Shown here: one piece after another, positions 18,423 to 27,727 of the stretch
Numbering within the stretch: the stretch's first letter is position 1
Layout: each line of letters opens with the position of its first letter
From: Thermoguttaceae bacterium
GTDB taxonomy: Bacteria > Planctomycetota > Planctomycetia > Pirellulales > Thermoguttaceae
Reading direction: 5' to 3'
NCBI GenBank assembly: GCA_017405595.1
Contig: JAFRAC010000026.1
Coordinates: 124,001 to 188,000 of the forward strand
Length of the DNA stretch: 64,000 bases
Position numbers and translations under genes: made by a program
Notes under the pieces: generated by a model
Seen by the model: only the letters and a program-made list of their open reading frames with translations
Database searches by the model: none
Told to the model about the DNA's origin: nothing

Positions 18423-19916
18423 ATGGTTAACCCTGTGACCTCTTCAGACAATCGGGATCTCACGAGAAAATCGTTCAAAGCCGCAGGGCTGGGATTGGTC
18501 CTGCAGTTTGCCAATCAGTTTGTCCGTCTGCTTATCGGAATAGGCATGCTCCGTCTTCTGACTCCGCAGGATTACGGGGTTATCGGCATGCTTTCCCTAT
18601 TCTGGGGCATTAGTGCCGTGTTTATCAACGGAGGTTTCGGCCAGGCGATCATCCAGCGGAAGAACATTACCGAAACCGACTTAAATTCCGTCTTTTACTA
18701 CAACATCCTGCTGAGTTTGGCGTTCTGTCTGCTGATGATATCCAGTTCCGGAATCATCGCCGATTTTTACAGCCAGGAGATTCTCGAAAAGACGATTAAA
18801 GTTACCGCCTGGACACTCCCCATTTCCGCGATCAGCGCCGTTCAGCTCAGTATCCTGAACCGTCAGCTCAAACAGTATTTAATCACGGTCAGCACTCTCG
18901 TTTCGCTCGTGGCCGGGGGCGCCGTCGCCATCGGGCTCGCACTGAAGGGGATGGGGGTTTGGGCGCTTGTCTGGCAAGAGTTTGTTTCCGCCCTGTGCTT
19001 TACGCTGACGGTTTCCATTTTCGTACGATGGCGGCCGTCCCTGTCGTTCAGTTTTAAGTCTCTGGCCTCCCTGTTCAAATTCGGTTCCGCGATTCTTTTA
19101 ACCGATTTAATCGTTACTGCGGCGAACAACATCAGCAGTATGGTGATCGGAAAGTGTTATAAGCCCGATATTCTCGGATTCTACACCCGTTCCAAATCTT
19201 TCGCCGTCTTGTGGCCGACAAGCGTCAAGGCTTCGATCGGAAGAGTCCTCTTTCCGGCCTTTTCCAAGATTCAGGACGATCTTCCCCGGCTCCGTTCGGC
19301 ATTCCGGCGTTCGCTCCGTCTGTCGGTCTTTGCGGTCACCTTTCCCACCCTTCTCTTTACTGTTCTGTGCAAACCTTTCATCATACTGATTCTCGGTTCA
19401 AAATGGCTCCCCTGTGTCCCCTACTGGTGGCTTATTGCGTGCGCAACCCTCTTCTTTCCGATGGAAGAGCTCAACATTCAGGTTCTCAAGTCCCGCGGAA
19501 AGTCAAATCTCTATCTTTTCATCGAAGTCATCAAAAAAGTCTTTTTTGCGGCGCAAATCGCGGTCCTGATCGTTTACGGCATCTATCCCATGCTCTGGCT
19601 TGAAATACTCCTCTCCTGCTTTTTCTTTTTTCTCAATTCATTTTTTAACGGCCGCGGACTTTCCTACGGATCGCTTGCACAGTTATACGATTCGCTCCCC
19701 TACTTTATTTTGTCCGCGTTTTCATGTTTTTCGGCCTGGTGCCTCTACAGGCTGATAACCCCCCTCTCGGCATGGCTGGGTCTGATTTTACCGGCAGCCG
19801 CAGGCTTTGCGATCTATTTATTCCTGAACCGTCTCTTTAAAACATCCGCTCTTTTGGAACTCGTCGGTATTGCCGCCGGCAAATTCCCGTTCGTCAGGAA
19901 GGTTATGAATCTCTAA
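18423..19916 (+). CDS. Oligosaccharide flippase (Wzx/MOP family)
   Basis: A 497-residue integral membrane protein with about 12-14 hydrophobic segments. The start SFKAAGLGLVLQFANQFVRL and LTPQDYGVIGMLSLFWGISAVFINGGFGQAIIQRK are characteristic of the WzxC/RfbX branch of the MOP exporter superfamily. These proteins flip lipid-linked sugar units across the cytoplasmic membrane. It follows the GT4 gene by 30 nt and is likely in the same operon. No polymerase (Wzy) was seen nearby. The base composition is slightly more AT-rich than the housekeeping genes, as is common for polysaccharide loci. Confidence 0.85.
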   Translation: MVNPVTSSDNRDLTRKSFKAAGLGLVLQFANQFVRLLIGIGMLRLLTPQDYGVIGMLSLFWGISAVFINGGFGQAIIQRKNITETDLNSVFYYNILLSLAFCLLMISSSGIIADFYSQEILEKTIKVTAWTLPISAISAVQLSILNRQLKQYLITVSTLVSLVAGGAVAIGLALKGMGVWALVWQEFVSALCFTLTVSIFVRWRPSLSFSFKSLASLFKFGSAILLTDLIVTAANNISSMVIGKCYKPDILGFYTRSKSFAVLWPTSVKASIGRVLFPAFSKIQDDLPRLRSAFRRSLRLSVFAVTFPTLLFTVLCKPFIILILGSKWLPCVPYWWLIACATLFFPMEELNIQVLKSRGKSNLYLFIEVIKKVFFAAQIAVLIVYGIYPMLWLEILLSCFFFFLNSFFNGRGLSYGSLAQLYDSLPYFILSAFSCFSAWCLYRLITPLSAWLGLILPAAAGFAIYLFLNRLFKTSALLELVGIAAGKFPFVRKVMNL

Positions 19917-20218
19917 AAAGAATCGTTCGTCGGATTGACTAAAACCGAATCCTTCTTCCAGCGGAACGGCTTCGGGCAGGACGGTTCTGATTACCGGTCA
20001 AGAACCTCGGGATAGACAAGCCTTGCTTTCCTACAGTTACAGAAAAACCGAGTTACGCAAAGGTCTTTACAATTAAACCTCTAAAACCAAGCGCCGCCTA
20101 TGATCGGCCGGAGGTTCATTTCCTCACATCGATCCGATGTATGAAAAAGGCGCCCCGCAGCAGAATAACTGCTGCGGGGCGCCCGCATTCTGTTTCCCTA
20201 ACCTGGCGGTTAACGGAA
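19917..20218. other. Convergent intergenic region
   Basis: 302 nt between the flippase and the giant minus-strand gene. Apart from the terminator at 20149-20183, no gene or RNA is recognised. Confidence 0.6.
20145..20183 (-). terminator. Strong intrinsic terminator of the giant secreted protein gene
   Basis: A 15-bp perfect stem, GGCGCCCCGCAGCAG (20149-20163) and its complement (20169-20183), with a 5-nt loop. On the minus strand it is followed by CCTTTTTC-type sequence. It lies 36 nt past the stop of the 20219-27289 gene. Confidence 0.75.
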
Positions 20219-23200
20219 TCAGAAGTCAGTGAACAGGTCGTCAACGGAAAGCTCGTCGGCAAAGATTTCCGGAAGCGCCGCAGCCGCCGGGGGAGCGACG
20301 ACGAACATGTACTCGGCATAGTCGTTGTCGAAATCGGACTGATCGAGCGCCTGGCGGTCGTCAAGCTGGACCTTCAGGATATAGGTGCCAGGTTCCTGTT
20401 TGCCGATGACGAAACTGAACGATCCGGTTTCGCCGGCGCCAAGACCGGTCGAGCAGTAATGCTCGCGGGTATTGCTGATGACGGTACCGTCGGACTTGAC
20501 GATCTGGATCGACGAATAGAAGAACTTCGCGTTGGCGTCGGCTCCCACGTTCTGGTAGCTGACGGTGAAGTACGGGATCGTGTCAGTGGTGAAGCTGTCG
20601 AGAGCACAGGCTTCGCCGGTAGATTTATTGGCCGCGGTGACACCGGTATTAACCATATCGCACTGCGTAACGACTTCGCTCGGAATCGTGAAGTTGATCG
20701 TCTGAACGGCCGGGATATCGCCAACCGCACAGCGCTGATCAAGCGCCAAGGTCAGGGTGTAATCGCCAGCCTCGAGCGCCTTGATCAGGAAGCTGAACGT
20801 GCCGATTCCGCCTTCCTCCAGACCCTCGGTGCAGACAATCTCGTAATAGCTGTCTGCGGAACCGGCGATATAGTTCCCTTCCGAATCCTGAAGCTTGACA
20901 CCGGCATAGAAGTAAGACGCCGGGAGGTCGCCGGAAACGTTCTGGTAGGTAACGGTAATGTCGTTGACCTCAGAATTGAGTTCAACACCGTCAACCAGTT
21001 TGACCGTTTTCCCGCTGGCGCGGCCGACAGCTTCAACATCGACGAACTCGAAAGCGTAAGTTTCTTCGTGCTCGACAACATCGAACTCGTAAATGATTTC
21101 GTTGTCAGTCTTGTCGGTTTCGGTGATCGTCCCGCGGTTGTCAAGAATGACGTGCGCGAAATAGTGGCCGGCCGGCAGCTTCTGGAGGTTGAAGCTGAAG
21201 GAGTTCTCGCCGCCGTCAGCAGCCACATAACCGGGCTGAACCAGGACTTCGGCCGGTTGACCATTGCCCCGCAGAACGACGTTTCCTTCGGTGTCGTAAA
21301 CCTTGACGTAGTTGTAGAAGTACTTCTGGTCGACGTCTTTGTTGCCGGTGTTCCAGAACGTGACGGTAATGGCGGTCGTGTCTTTCGAATCAATTCCGCC
21401 ATGGGCGAGATCGACATATTCGCCGGTCCAGTAGTCAACAGCCGAGAAGCTGTCGGCCGTGATAACGAGATTCGGGCCGGTCACAGCGACACTGAAGTTG
21501 AATTCAGCGAAGTCGTTTGCGTAATCACTTTCAACAACCGTTCCCCGGTCATTGAGCAGGATTTCGAGCGTGTAGTTACCGGCAGCCAGACGCGCCAGCA
21601 GGAAGCTGAACGTTCCGGTTTCGCCGACGTCTTCCTGGCCCGCGCAGTAAATCTCGTACCAGTTCCCTTCGGCGTCTTTCAGAATATATTCGCCTGTATC
21701 GGCGTTCTTCAGACGGACCCCGCTGTAGAAGTACTTGTTGCTGACAGCAGCTTCGCCCTGGTTTCCGAACGTGACCGTAACATTGGCGACATTGTCGGAA
21801 GTGAGGACACCGCCGTCGAGATTGAGTTCTTCACCCGTATACTTGTCGGCTGCGGTAACCGAAACGAAATAGAGATCGGCCAGTTTCTCTTCGCCTGTCC
21901 GCTGCAGATAGACATTGCTGCCATCATACAGAAGCTCGTACTCGTAGACACCATCAATCACCAGTTTGTCGGTTCCGCCGACCACGAGGGTGACGTCATC
22001 GAAGGACGCCGTCGAAAGCGGTGTGTTGACGAAGGTGAGTTCGGCGCCCATGTTGAAGTTGTCCGCCGTCGCGCCGCTGAAGATAACGACTTTGTCGTCG
22101 CCGTTGCCGAGAACAATGTCAGCGTTAAGCTTGACGGTATAAGCGGCAACCGCGGTCAGATCGCCGTCTGCGCCGATCGCCACGCCGTACTCGCTGTAAG
22201 CGGCGGCATTGACGAGCGAGAGATCAACCACCACATCGGTATCCGGAATCGCGGTGTCGATCGTCACCGTCGTTTCGGCATAATCGTTTTCAAAGGCATC
22301 GCGAGTGATATTGTAGATCGTGACATGTTCCGGCGTATCGGCAAGAACGGCCGAGAAGTCAGTCCCCGCAGCGCCGAGCGCCGAACCGTAAAGAACGAGG
22401 TTGTCGTTGCCGTCACCGAAGGTGATTTCGCCGCCGAACACGGTCGTGTCGAAGACAGTGACCCAGTCATTGCCTGCGCCGACGTTGACATCACCGTTGA
22501 TGGCGCCGCCGCCGGTACCGAAGACGTCCTGGGTCGGACCGGAAGCGAAAGCGCCCATCGTGCCGCCGTCGTTCAGGAACCAGTCGCCGCCATGAGCGTC
22601 GGTACTGTCAATATCGCAGGAGATCGTTCCGTGGTTTTCGAAGGAGACTCCCCTACCGAAACCCCAGAGTTTGTCAAGGCCTTCGCCGATGACGCCGGAC
22701 TCGTTGTTGATAACGCCGAGAGTCGTCGCATCGCCGGCAACCTCGTGCATTCCCTTCATACGCACAATGATCTGGTTCGCCAAAGCCTGATAACGGGCAC
22801 TGCCGGACTGGAGCGCGGTGAGGAAGGCGGTGATGTTTTCGTCGGAACCGGTGTTGAACGGATTCGACGCGGCGGTTTTACCGTCATAATAGTAGTAATA
22901 GAGCTCCTGCTCGGTCGGAACCGGAGTGTCGCCCATGACGGCGCCCCAGACGGTCTGCAGAATCTTGTAAACCGAAGAGGATGTCTGGAAGTTGAAGACG
23001 TCGATCGTACCGTAGTTATCAATGGCAAGCTGGTTCTCATAACCATTGGTGAAGTACGCGTCGATCTGAACAGTCAGATCGCCGATGTGACCGCCTTCGG
23101 CAAGACGAACAGCCGCGTTGGTGTCTTTGGTGAGACCCGCCTGCGTATCGCCGATCAGGATGAAAAGCTCCTGAACATCGGTTTCACTTCCGAGGTTGAG

Positions 23201-26200
23201 GAATCCTTCACGGGTGAACGTGCCTTCGAATTCGTCGTACGGAGCGGAAGCATACTTGAATTCGGTGAAGTCGGCCCTGTTGGCAACCACATTGAAGTCG
23301 CCGGTAAAGACGTTTCCGCCATCGAAGTTCGCCATGCTCAGGTTGATGTCTTTCCCTTCGGAATTGATGTTGACAACCGAACCTTCACCGCCGGTTGCGG
23401 CAGCGCCGTCGGCATCGTCATCGGCGGGAATACCGTCGATGAACTGACCGCCGAGGGTGTTGACATCATAGGCGTTGTCGTAGCTGATATCGAGCGCGTC
23501 GCCGACATAGATCGTCGCCTGGTTGTCCCAGGTAGTGTTGCCGACAATGGTGATCGCCTGAACAAAGGCGGTTCCGCCGAGGTTGTAACCGACCACGGTG
23601 CCGGTCCAGACCTGGGTGAACTCGCCGTCGACATCGTCGCGCCAGAGTGTGATCCCTTCGGCATCGTCATCGATGCCCGGAGCGATCGAAACAATATTGA
23701 TCGTGACCGAATTGCCGTCTTGGTAATCATACAGACCGGAGTAGGCAGCAAGGTTCTTCAGAGCGGCAAAGCCGTTGGTGTAGGCGTTGAAGACGTCACC
23801 TTCGGAAGCGTCGGGACCGAGGACCTGACCGATCTGGTAGGAAACACCGTCGATCACGATGTGGTCACCGGCAACCAGACCGGCGAACCCGGCGGCATCG
23901 ACCGTGTAGCCGTCGGCGGCGGAAGTGTCGTAGATATGGACGCCTTCGACGACCGTCGGATCAATGCTGTAGTTGGCAGCGTCTTCGCCTTCGAGATTGT
24001 AGTAAACCGTGACATCACGGACACCGGCTTCGGCACTGTCGAACTCGGCGGAAGCGATGGTAACGGTAACATCGTCGCCTTCAACAATCCCGCTGACCGT
24101 ACCCATGGCGGCCTCGGCATCGGTGGTGCCGTCATAGACCTTATCGGCGGCGGTGGTGCCGTCTACGGTGAGGGTCTTGGTCCAGATATTGACCACGGCC
24201 TGGCCGTAGAAGTCCTGGTAACCTTCGCGGCTGACCTTCACGTAAACATCGTTCCAGCTGTAACCGTTGACGAACACCGGATTTTCGGTCAGATCGTAGG
24301 TTTCGCCGTCGAGCGAGTAAAGAATCGTGTCGGTATCGGCATGGGGATCTTCAACCGTGATGGAGTGGCCCTGGCCGTCGTAAACACCGTTGTAGCCGTA
24401 AACAATGACATCGTCGATCACAGGTTCATCACCCGTGATCGTGACGGTCGCGCTATCGACCCAGTCGTTGTGGTTCGCGCGGCGGACTTTGACCCAGACC
24501 TCATAGGTGCCGGCTTCGGTGAAGGCCGGATTTTCGGTCAGGTCGAAGGTGTAAGGATCAAGGGAGTAGAAGATCTCGTCGGTATCGGCATGGGGGTCTT
24601 CAACGGTGATCGAGTGGGCTTCACCGTCATAAAAGCCAGAGTAACCATAGAGAATGACATCGTCGATCTCGAGGGCGTTAATGATAACAGTGCCAGAACC
24701 GGTCCAGTCGTTGTAGTTGGCGCGGCTGACCTTGACATAGACGAAGTTGACGCCGACATCGGTATAGGCCGGATTTTCGGCGGAATAGGTCTCACCGTCT
24801 TCAGAGTAAAGAACCACATCTCCGTCCTGAGCGTTGACGGTGATCGAGTAAGCGTTGCCGTCGTAATCGACATCGACACTGTCGATGGTGACATCGTCAA
24901 TCGTGGCCGGGGTAATGACAACATCGGCATTGCCGTACCAGTCATTATAGTTGGCGCGGCTGACCTTGACGTAGGTCGTGTAGGTGCCGACATTGGTGAA
25001 TTCCGGAGCTTCGGTCAGATCGTAGGTCTCGCCGTCGAGCGAATAGGCGATGACATCACCGGCCTGAGCACGAACCGAGACCGAATAGGCGCTGCCGTCA
25101 TAAACGGCTTCGGCACCGGCAATCGTTACATCGTCGATATCGGCAGGGGTAATGACAACGTCGGCATCGCCATACCAGTCGTCATAATCTTCGCGGCTAA
25201 CCTTGACGTAGGTTGTGTAGGTACCGACATTGACGAACTCCGGAGCCTCGGTCAGATCGTAGGTCTCGCCGTCGAGCGAGTAGGCGACCACATCGCCGCC
25301 CTGCAGACCCTCAACCGACACCGAGTAGAATCCGCCGTCATAAACCTTTTCAATACCGGCAACCGTCACGCCCTCCTCAATATAGACGCCGGCGCCGCCA
25401 TACCAGTCGTTGTAATTCTCGCCGCGGCTGACCTTGACAAAGACCTGAACCCCGTCAGGCACGTTAATTTCGGTGAAGGACGGATTTTCGGTGAGATCGT
25501 AGGTCTCAGCGTCGAGCGAGTAGGTAACCACATCGCCGTCCTGCAGACCCTCGACCTTAATGGAGTGGCCCCTGCCGTCATACATGGCATAGGTGTCGAT
25601 CAGTTCGACACCGGAGATATTGGCGGGAGTGATCACAACGTTGGCTTGACCGGTCCAGTCGTTGTAATTCTCGCGGCTGACCTTGACGTAGGTCGTGTAG
25701 GTGCCGACATTCGAGTAAGCCGGAGCGACGGTCAGATCGTAAGTTTCGCCGTCGAGCGAGTAGGCAACCACATCGCCGTCCTGCAGCCCCTCAACCGATA
25801 CCGAGTAGAAACCGCCGTCGTAGACCTTTTCAATCTCCCTGACCGCCACGCCGGTAATATCGGCGGGGGTAATGACAACGTTGGCACTGCCGTAGTAATC
25901 ATTATAGCCATCGCGGCTGACCTTGACATAGGTTGTGTAGGTGCCGACATTTGAGTAAGCCGGAACATAGGTCAATTCATAGGTTTCGCCGTCTTCGGAA
26001 TAGAGAATCGTATCGGTCTCGGCCTGGGGATCTTCAACCGCGATCGAGTAGAAACCGCCGTCATAGACCTTTTCGATGCCGGTAACCGTTACGTCGGTGA
26101 TATCGGGAAGTTCACTATCGTTGACCGTCAGTGAAACTTCGGTGTAGGCGCTGACCTGCCCCAGGTCGGAACGGATGTAGCCGAACGACTCTTTTTCGAC

Positions 26201-27289
26201 ACCCTTCTTGTTGCGGGTAAGACCGTTGTAGAAGGTGTAATCGCCTTCGGTATCGGCTGTGAAGGCCTGGGTGCCGGTCAGAGCCCATTGGGTCTGGCCG
26301 TAGGAAGCGGTCATCGAAGAGGGATTGCCGCCGAAAACGGAAATGTAATTTTCGGCAGAATAATCGTAACCATCGTTCTTGGTCTGTTCGGGGAAGATGG
26401 CGCTCGGGATGTAATCGCCGGGAGTGAACCCGTCAACATCGTAGTAAAGCGAGCAGTAACCGCCTGTAATACCGTATTGGGGATCGGTACTCTTGACATA
26501 GACCGAAACGTAAATCGTATCACCAACATTGGCTTCGGTGATCGACTCAACGCTGTCGACTTCGGTAGCCGTCGGAATTGTATCCGTGATGGCGATGAGG
26601 GTTTCGATATCGGCTTGTGTATCACCCCCAATCGTCAGCGTGACCTCTTTATAAGCGCTGACCTGCCCCAGGTCGGAACGAATGAAGCCGAACGATTCCT
26701 TTTCGACACCCTTCTTGTTGCGGGTAAGACCGTTCCAGAAGGTGTAATCGCCATCGGCATCGTCTGCGACGGTGAAGGTCTGGGTGCCGGTCAGCGCCCA
26801 CTGGGTCTGGCCGTAGGTGGCGGTCATCGAGGAGGGATTGCCGCCGAAAACGGAGATGTAATTTTCGGCAGAATAATTGTAGTCGTCGTTCAGGGTCTGC
26901 TCGGGGAAGATGGCACTCGGAATGTAGGCGCCCGGGGTGAAACCTTCGACATCATAGTAGAGTGAGCAGTAGCCGCCGGTAATCCCAACGCTCGGATCGG
27001 TACTCTTGATGTAAACCGAAACGTAAATGGTATCACCCGGATTGGCTTCGGTGATCGTGTCGACTTGATCGACCTGTGTTTCGGTCGGAACTTCGGTCGT
27101 AATCGCAATGCAAGTGTCGATATCGAAGTCCTCGGCCGTCTGGGCAGGAGCGTAATCAACGAGTCCCGGATTGACCGACAGAAGGCAACGATCTTCTAAG
27201 GATTCGAGCTTGAAGCGGCGGTAATCCAGACTTTTGGAATTCCGTCCAACACTGCTGTGCGCCTTGCGAAAAACGTTAAAAATGGACAT
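20219..27289 (-). CDS. Giant secreted repeat protein (cohesin-like, MBG/YDG, CARDB modules)
   Basis: 2356 residues from ATG 27289, which has AAAGGAG 7 nt upstream; a longer frame to 27472 is AT-rich leader and was excluded. The N-terminus carries the LESLEDRCLLSV motif found on planctomycete secreted giants. Two ~170-residue near-duplicates follow (about 27150-26110, GDTIYVSVYVKSTDP...GGYCSLYYDV), resembling cohesin folds. Next come eight ~78-residue repeats (about 26100-24180) with YDG, YSLDGETYDLT and YVKVSR motifs, of the MBG type, then one YDG domain. A long unique region with isolated GDGNDNLVLYG-like turns follows. Four CARDB-like domains (about 21890-20280) and a short acidic tail ending ELSVDDLFTDF complete it. 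It is likely an adhesin or scaffold at the cell surface. Confidence 0.75.
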   Translation of the reverse strand: MSIFNVFRKAHSSVGRNSKSLDYRRFKLESLEDRCLLSVNPGLVDYAPAQTAEDFDIDTCIAITTEVPTETQVDQVDTITEANPGDTIYVSVYIKSTDPSVGITGGYCSLYYDVEGFTPGAYIPSAIFPEQTLNDDYNYSAENYISVFGGNPSSMTATYGQTQWALTGTQTFTVADDADGDYTFWNGLTRNKKGVEKESFGFIRSDLGQVSAYKEVTLTIGGDTQADIETLIAITDTIPTATEVDSVESITEANVGDTIYVSVYVKSTDPQYGITGGYCSLYYDVDGFTPGDYIPSAIFPEQTKNDGYDYSAENYISVFGGNPSSMTASYGQTQWALTGTQAFTADTEGDYTFYNGLTRNKKGVEKESFGYIRSDLGQVSAYTEVSLTVNDSELPDITDVTVTGIEKVYDGGFYSIAVEDPQAETDTILYSEDGETYELTYVPAYSNVGTYTTYVKVSRDGYNDYYGSANVVITPADITGVAVREIEKVYDGGFYSVSVEGLQDGDVVAYSLDGETYDLTVAPAYSNVGTYTTYVKVSRENYNDWTGQANVVITPANISGVELIDTYAMYDGRGHSIKVEGLQDGDVVTYSLDAETYDLTENPSFTEINVPDGVQVFVKVSRGENYNDWYGGAGVYIEEGVTVAGIEKVYDGGFYSVSVEGLQGGDVVAYSLDGETYDLTEAPEFVNVGTYTTYVKVSREDYDDWYGDADVVITPADIDDVTIAGAEAVYDGSAYSVSVRAQAGDVIAYSLDGETYDLTEAPEFTNVGTYTTYVKVSRANYNDWYGNADVVITPATIDDVTIDSVDVDYDGNAYSITVNAQDGDVVLYSEDGETYSAENPAYTDVGVNFVYVKVSRANYNDWTGSGTVIINALEIDDVILYGYSGFYDGEAHSITVEDPHADTDEIFYSLDPYTFDLTENPAFTEAGTYEVWVKVRRANHNDWVDSATVTITGDEPVIDDVIVYGYNGVYDGQGHSITVEDPHADTDTILYSLDGETYDLTENPVFVNGYSWNDVYVKVSREGYQDFYGQAVVNIWTKTLTVDGTTAADKVYDGTTDAEAAMGTVSGIVEGDDVTVTIASAEFDSAEAGVRDVTVYYNLEGEDAANYSIDPTVVEGVHIYDTSAADGYTVDAAGFAGLVAGDHIVIDGVSYQIGQVLGPDASEGDVFNAYTNGFAALKNLAAYSGLYDYQDGNSVTINIVSIAPGIDDDAEGITLWRDDVDGEFTQVWTGTVVGYNLGGTAFVQAITIVGNTTWDNQATIYVGDALDISYDNAYDVNTLGGQFIDGIPADDDADGAAATGGEGSVVNINSEGKDINLSMANFDGGNVFTGDFNVVANRADFTEFKYASAPYDEFEGTFTREGFLNLGSETDVQELFILIGDTQAGLTKDTNAAVRLAEGGHIGDLTVQIDAYFTNGYENQLAIDNYGTIDVFNFQTSSSVYKILQTVWGAVMGDTPVPTEQELYYYYYDGKTAASNPFNTGSDENITAFLTALQSGSARYQALANQIIVRMKGMHEVAGDATTLGVINNESGVIGEGLDKLWGFGRGVSFENHGTISCDIDSTDAHGGDWFLNDGGTMGAFASGPTQDVFGTGGGAINGDVNVGAGNDWVTVFDTTVFGGEITFGDGNDNLVLYGSALGAAGTDFSAVLADTPEHVTIYNITRDAFENDYAETTVTIDTAIPDTDVVVDLSLVNAAAYSEYGVAIGADGDLTAVAAYTVKLNADIVLGNGDDKVVIFSGATADNFNMGAELTFVNTPLSTASFDDVTLVVGGTDKLVIDGVYEYELLYDGSNVYLQRTGEEKLADLYFVSVTAADKYTGEELNLDGGVLTSDNVANVTVTFGNQGEAAVSNKYFYSGVRLKNADTGEYILKDAEGNWYEIYCAGQEDVGETGTFSFLLARLAAGNYTLEILLNDRGTVVESDYANDFAEFNFSVAVTGPNLVITADSFSAVDYWTGEYVDLAHGGIDSKDTTAITVTFWNTGNKDVDQKYFYNYVKVYDTEGNVVLRGNGQPAEVLVQPGYVAADGGENSFSFNLQKLPAGHYFAHVILDNRGTITETDKTDNEIIYEFDVVEHEETYAFEFVDVEAVGRASGKTVKLVDGVELNSEVNDITVTYQNVSGDLPASYFYAGVKLQDSEGNYIAGSADSYYEIVCTEGLEEGGIGTFSFLIKALEAGDYTLTLALDQRCAVGDIPAVQTINFTIPSEVVTQCDMVNTGVTAANKSTGEACALDSFTTDTIPYFTVSYQNVGADANAKFFYSSIQIVKSDGTVISNTREHYCSTGLGAGETGSFSFVIGKQEPGTYILKVQLDDRQALDQSDFDNDYAEYMFVVAPPAAAALPEIFADELSVDDLFTDF
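24180..26100 (-). repeat. Eight intragenic MBG-like repeats
   Basis: Eight consecutive copies of a ~78-codon unit in the giant protein. Units share a YDG turn, a YSLDGETYDL strand, GTYTTYVKVSR and NDWYG. Middle copies are the most alike, suggesting duplication within the gene. Confidence 0.75.
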
Positions 27290-27386
27290 ACACAAACTCC
27301 TTTGTTGTAAATTTTGCGGCTGGCCGCAAAGAAACGAAATATTAAAAAAACAAAAACCCATATTTACCCATAATATAGTATCGCTA

Positions 27387-27392
27387 ATTATA
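27387..27392 (-). promoter_or_regulatory. Possible -10 box for the giant secreted protein gene
   Basis: On the minus strand TATAAT (27392-27387) is preceded by TTTCAA with a 16-nt spacer. It lies in a strongly AT-rich stretch about 100 nt upstream of ATG 27289. The -35 match is poor. Confidence 0.35.
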
Positions 27393-27597
27393 ACGCTTTC
27401 TTGCGGAATTGAAATAATGCTCTCCCCCTTTTCAGAGAAAATTTTCCGGAAAAAATTTTTCGGCCGTAGCAAATGTTAAAATAGTCAAAATCAGAAGAAT
27501 AGACAAACAGCGGGATCGTTTTTATCTCCACGCAGCGGCTAAACGGCATAAACGGAAAGGAAAAACGGATTCCCCGCTTTGAAGATGGGTAAAGTGC

Positions 27598-27626
27598 TTG
27601 ATTTTAGGCAAGGACGGGTATAGAAT
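27598..27626 (+). promoter_or_regulatory. Promoter of the DUF1598 gene
   Basis: TTGATT (27598-27603), a 17-nt spacer and TAGAAT (27621-27626), about 100 nt upstream of ATG 27728. It has the same layout as the xylA promoter. Confidence 0.6.
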
Positions 27627-27727
27627 ACTCATAATGGGGTGATTCTGTTTCAAGAAGCGTTTATCCCCCAAGTTGACCTTAAGAGGTTTTAACAAAGACA
27701 ATTCCATTCAATCGTGAGGAATATGCC

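Larger units (their letters stand above)
27290..27727. other. AT-rich divergent promoter region
   Basis: 438 nt between divergent genes. Positions 27290-27480 are markedly AT-rich against the GC-rich surroundings. The region contains the promoter candidates at 27387 (-) and 27598 (+). No ORF with a plausible start is supported. Confidence 0.55.

Noticed and set aside
17163..19916. Horizontally acquired polysaccharide island
   Set aside because: Composition differs only slightly from the neighbours, and no integrase, tRNA or flanking repeats are present.
22060..22480. RTX calcium-binding toxin repeats in the giant protein
   Set aside because: Only isolated GxGNDx-like turns (GAGNDW, GDGNDN, GNGDDK) occur, spaced widely, not consecutive nonapeptides.
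20141..25954. A 1937-codon open frame on the plus strand
   Set aside because: It is antisense to the giant repeat protein. The repeat structure and codon bias of the true gene keep this frame open. It starts inside the terminator and has no ribosome-binding site or recognisable domain.
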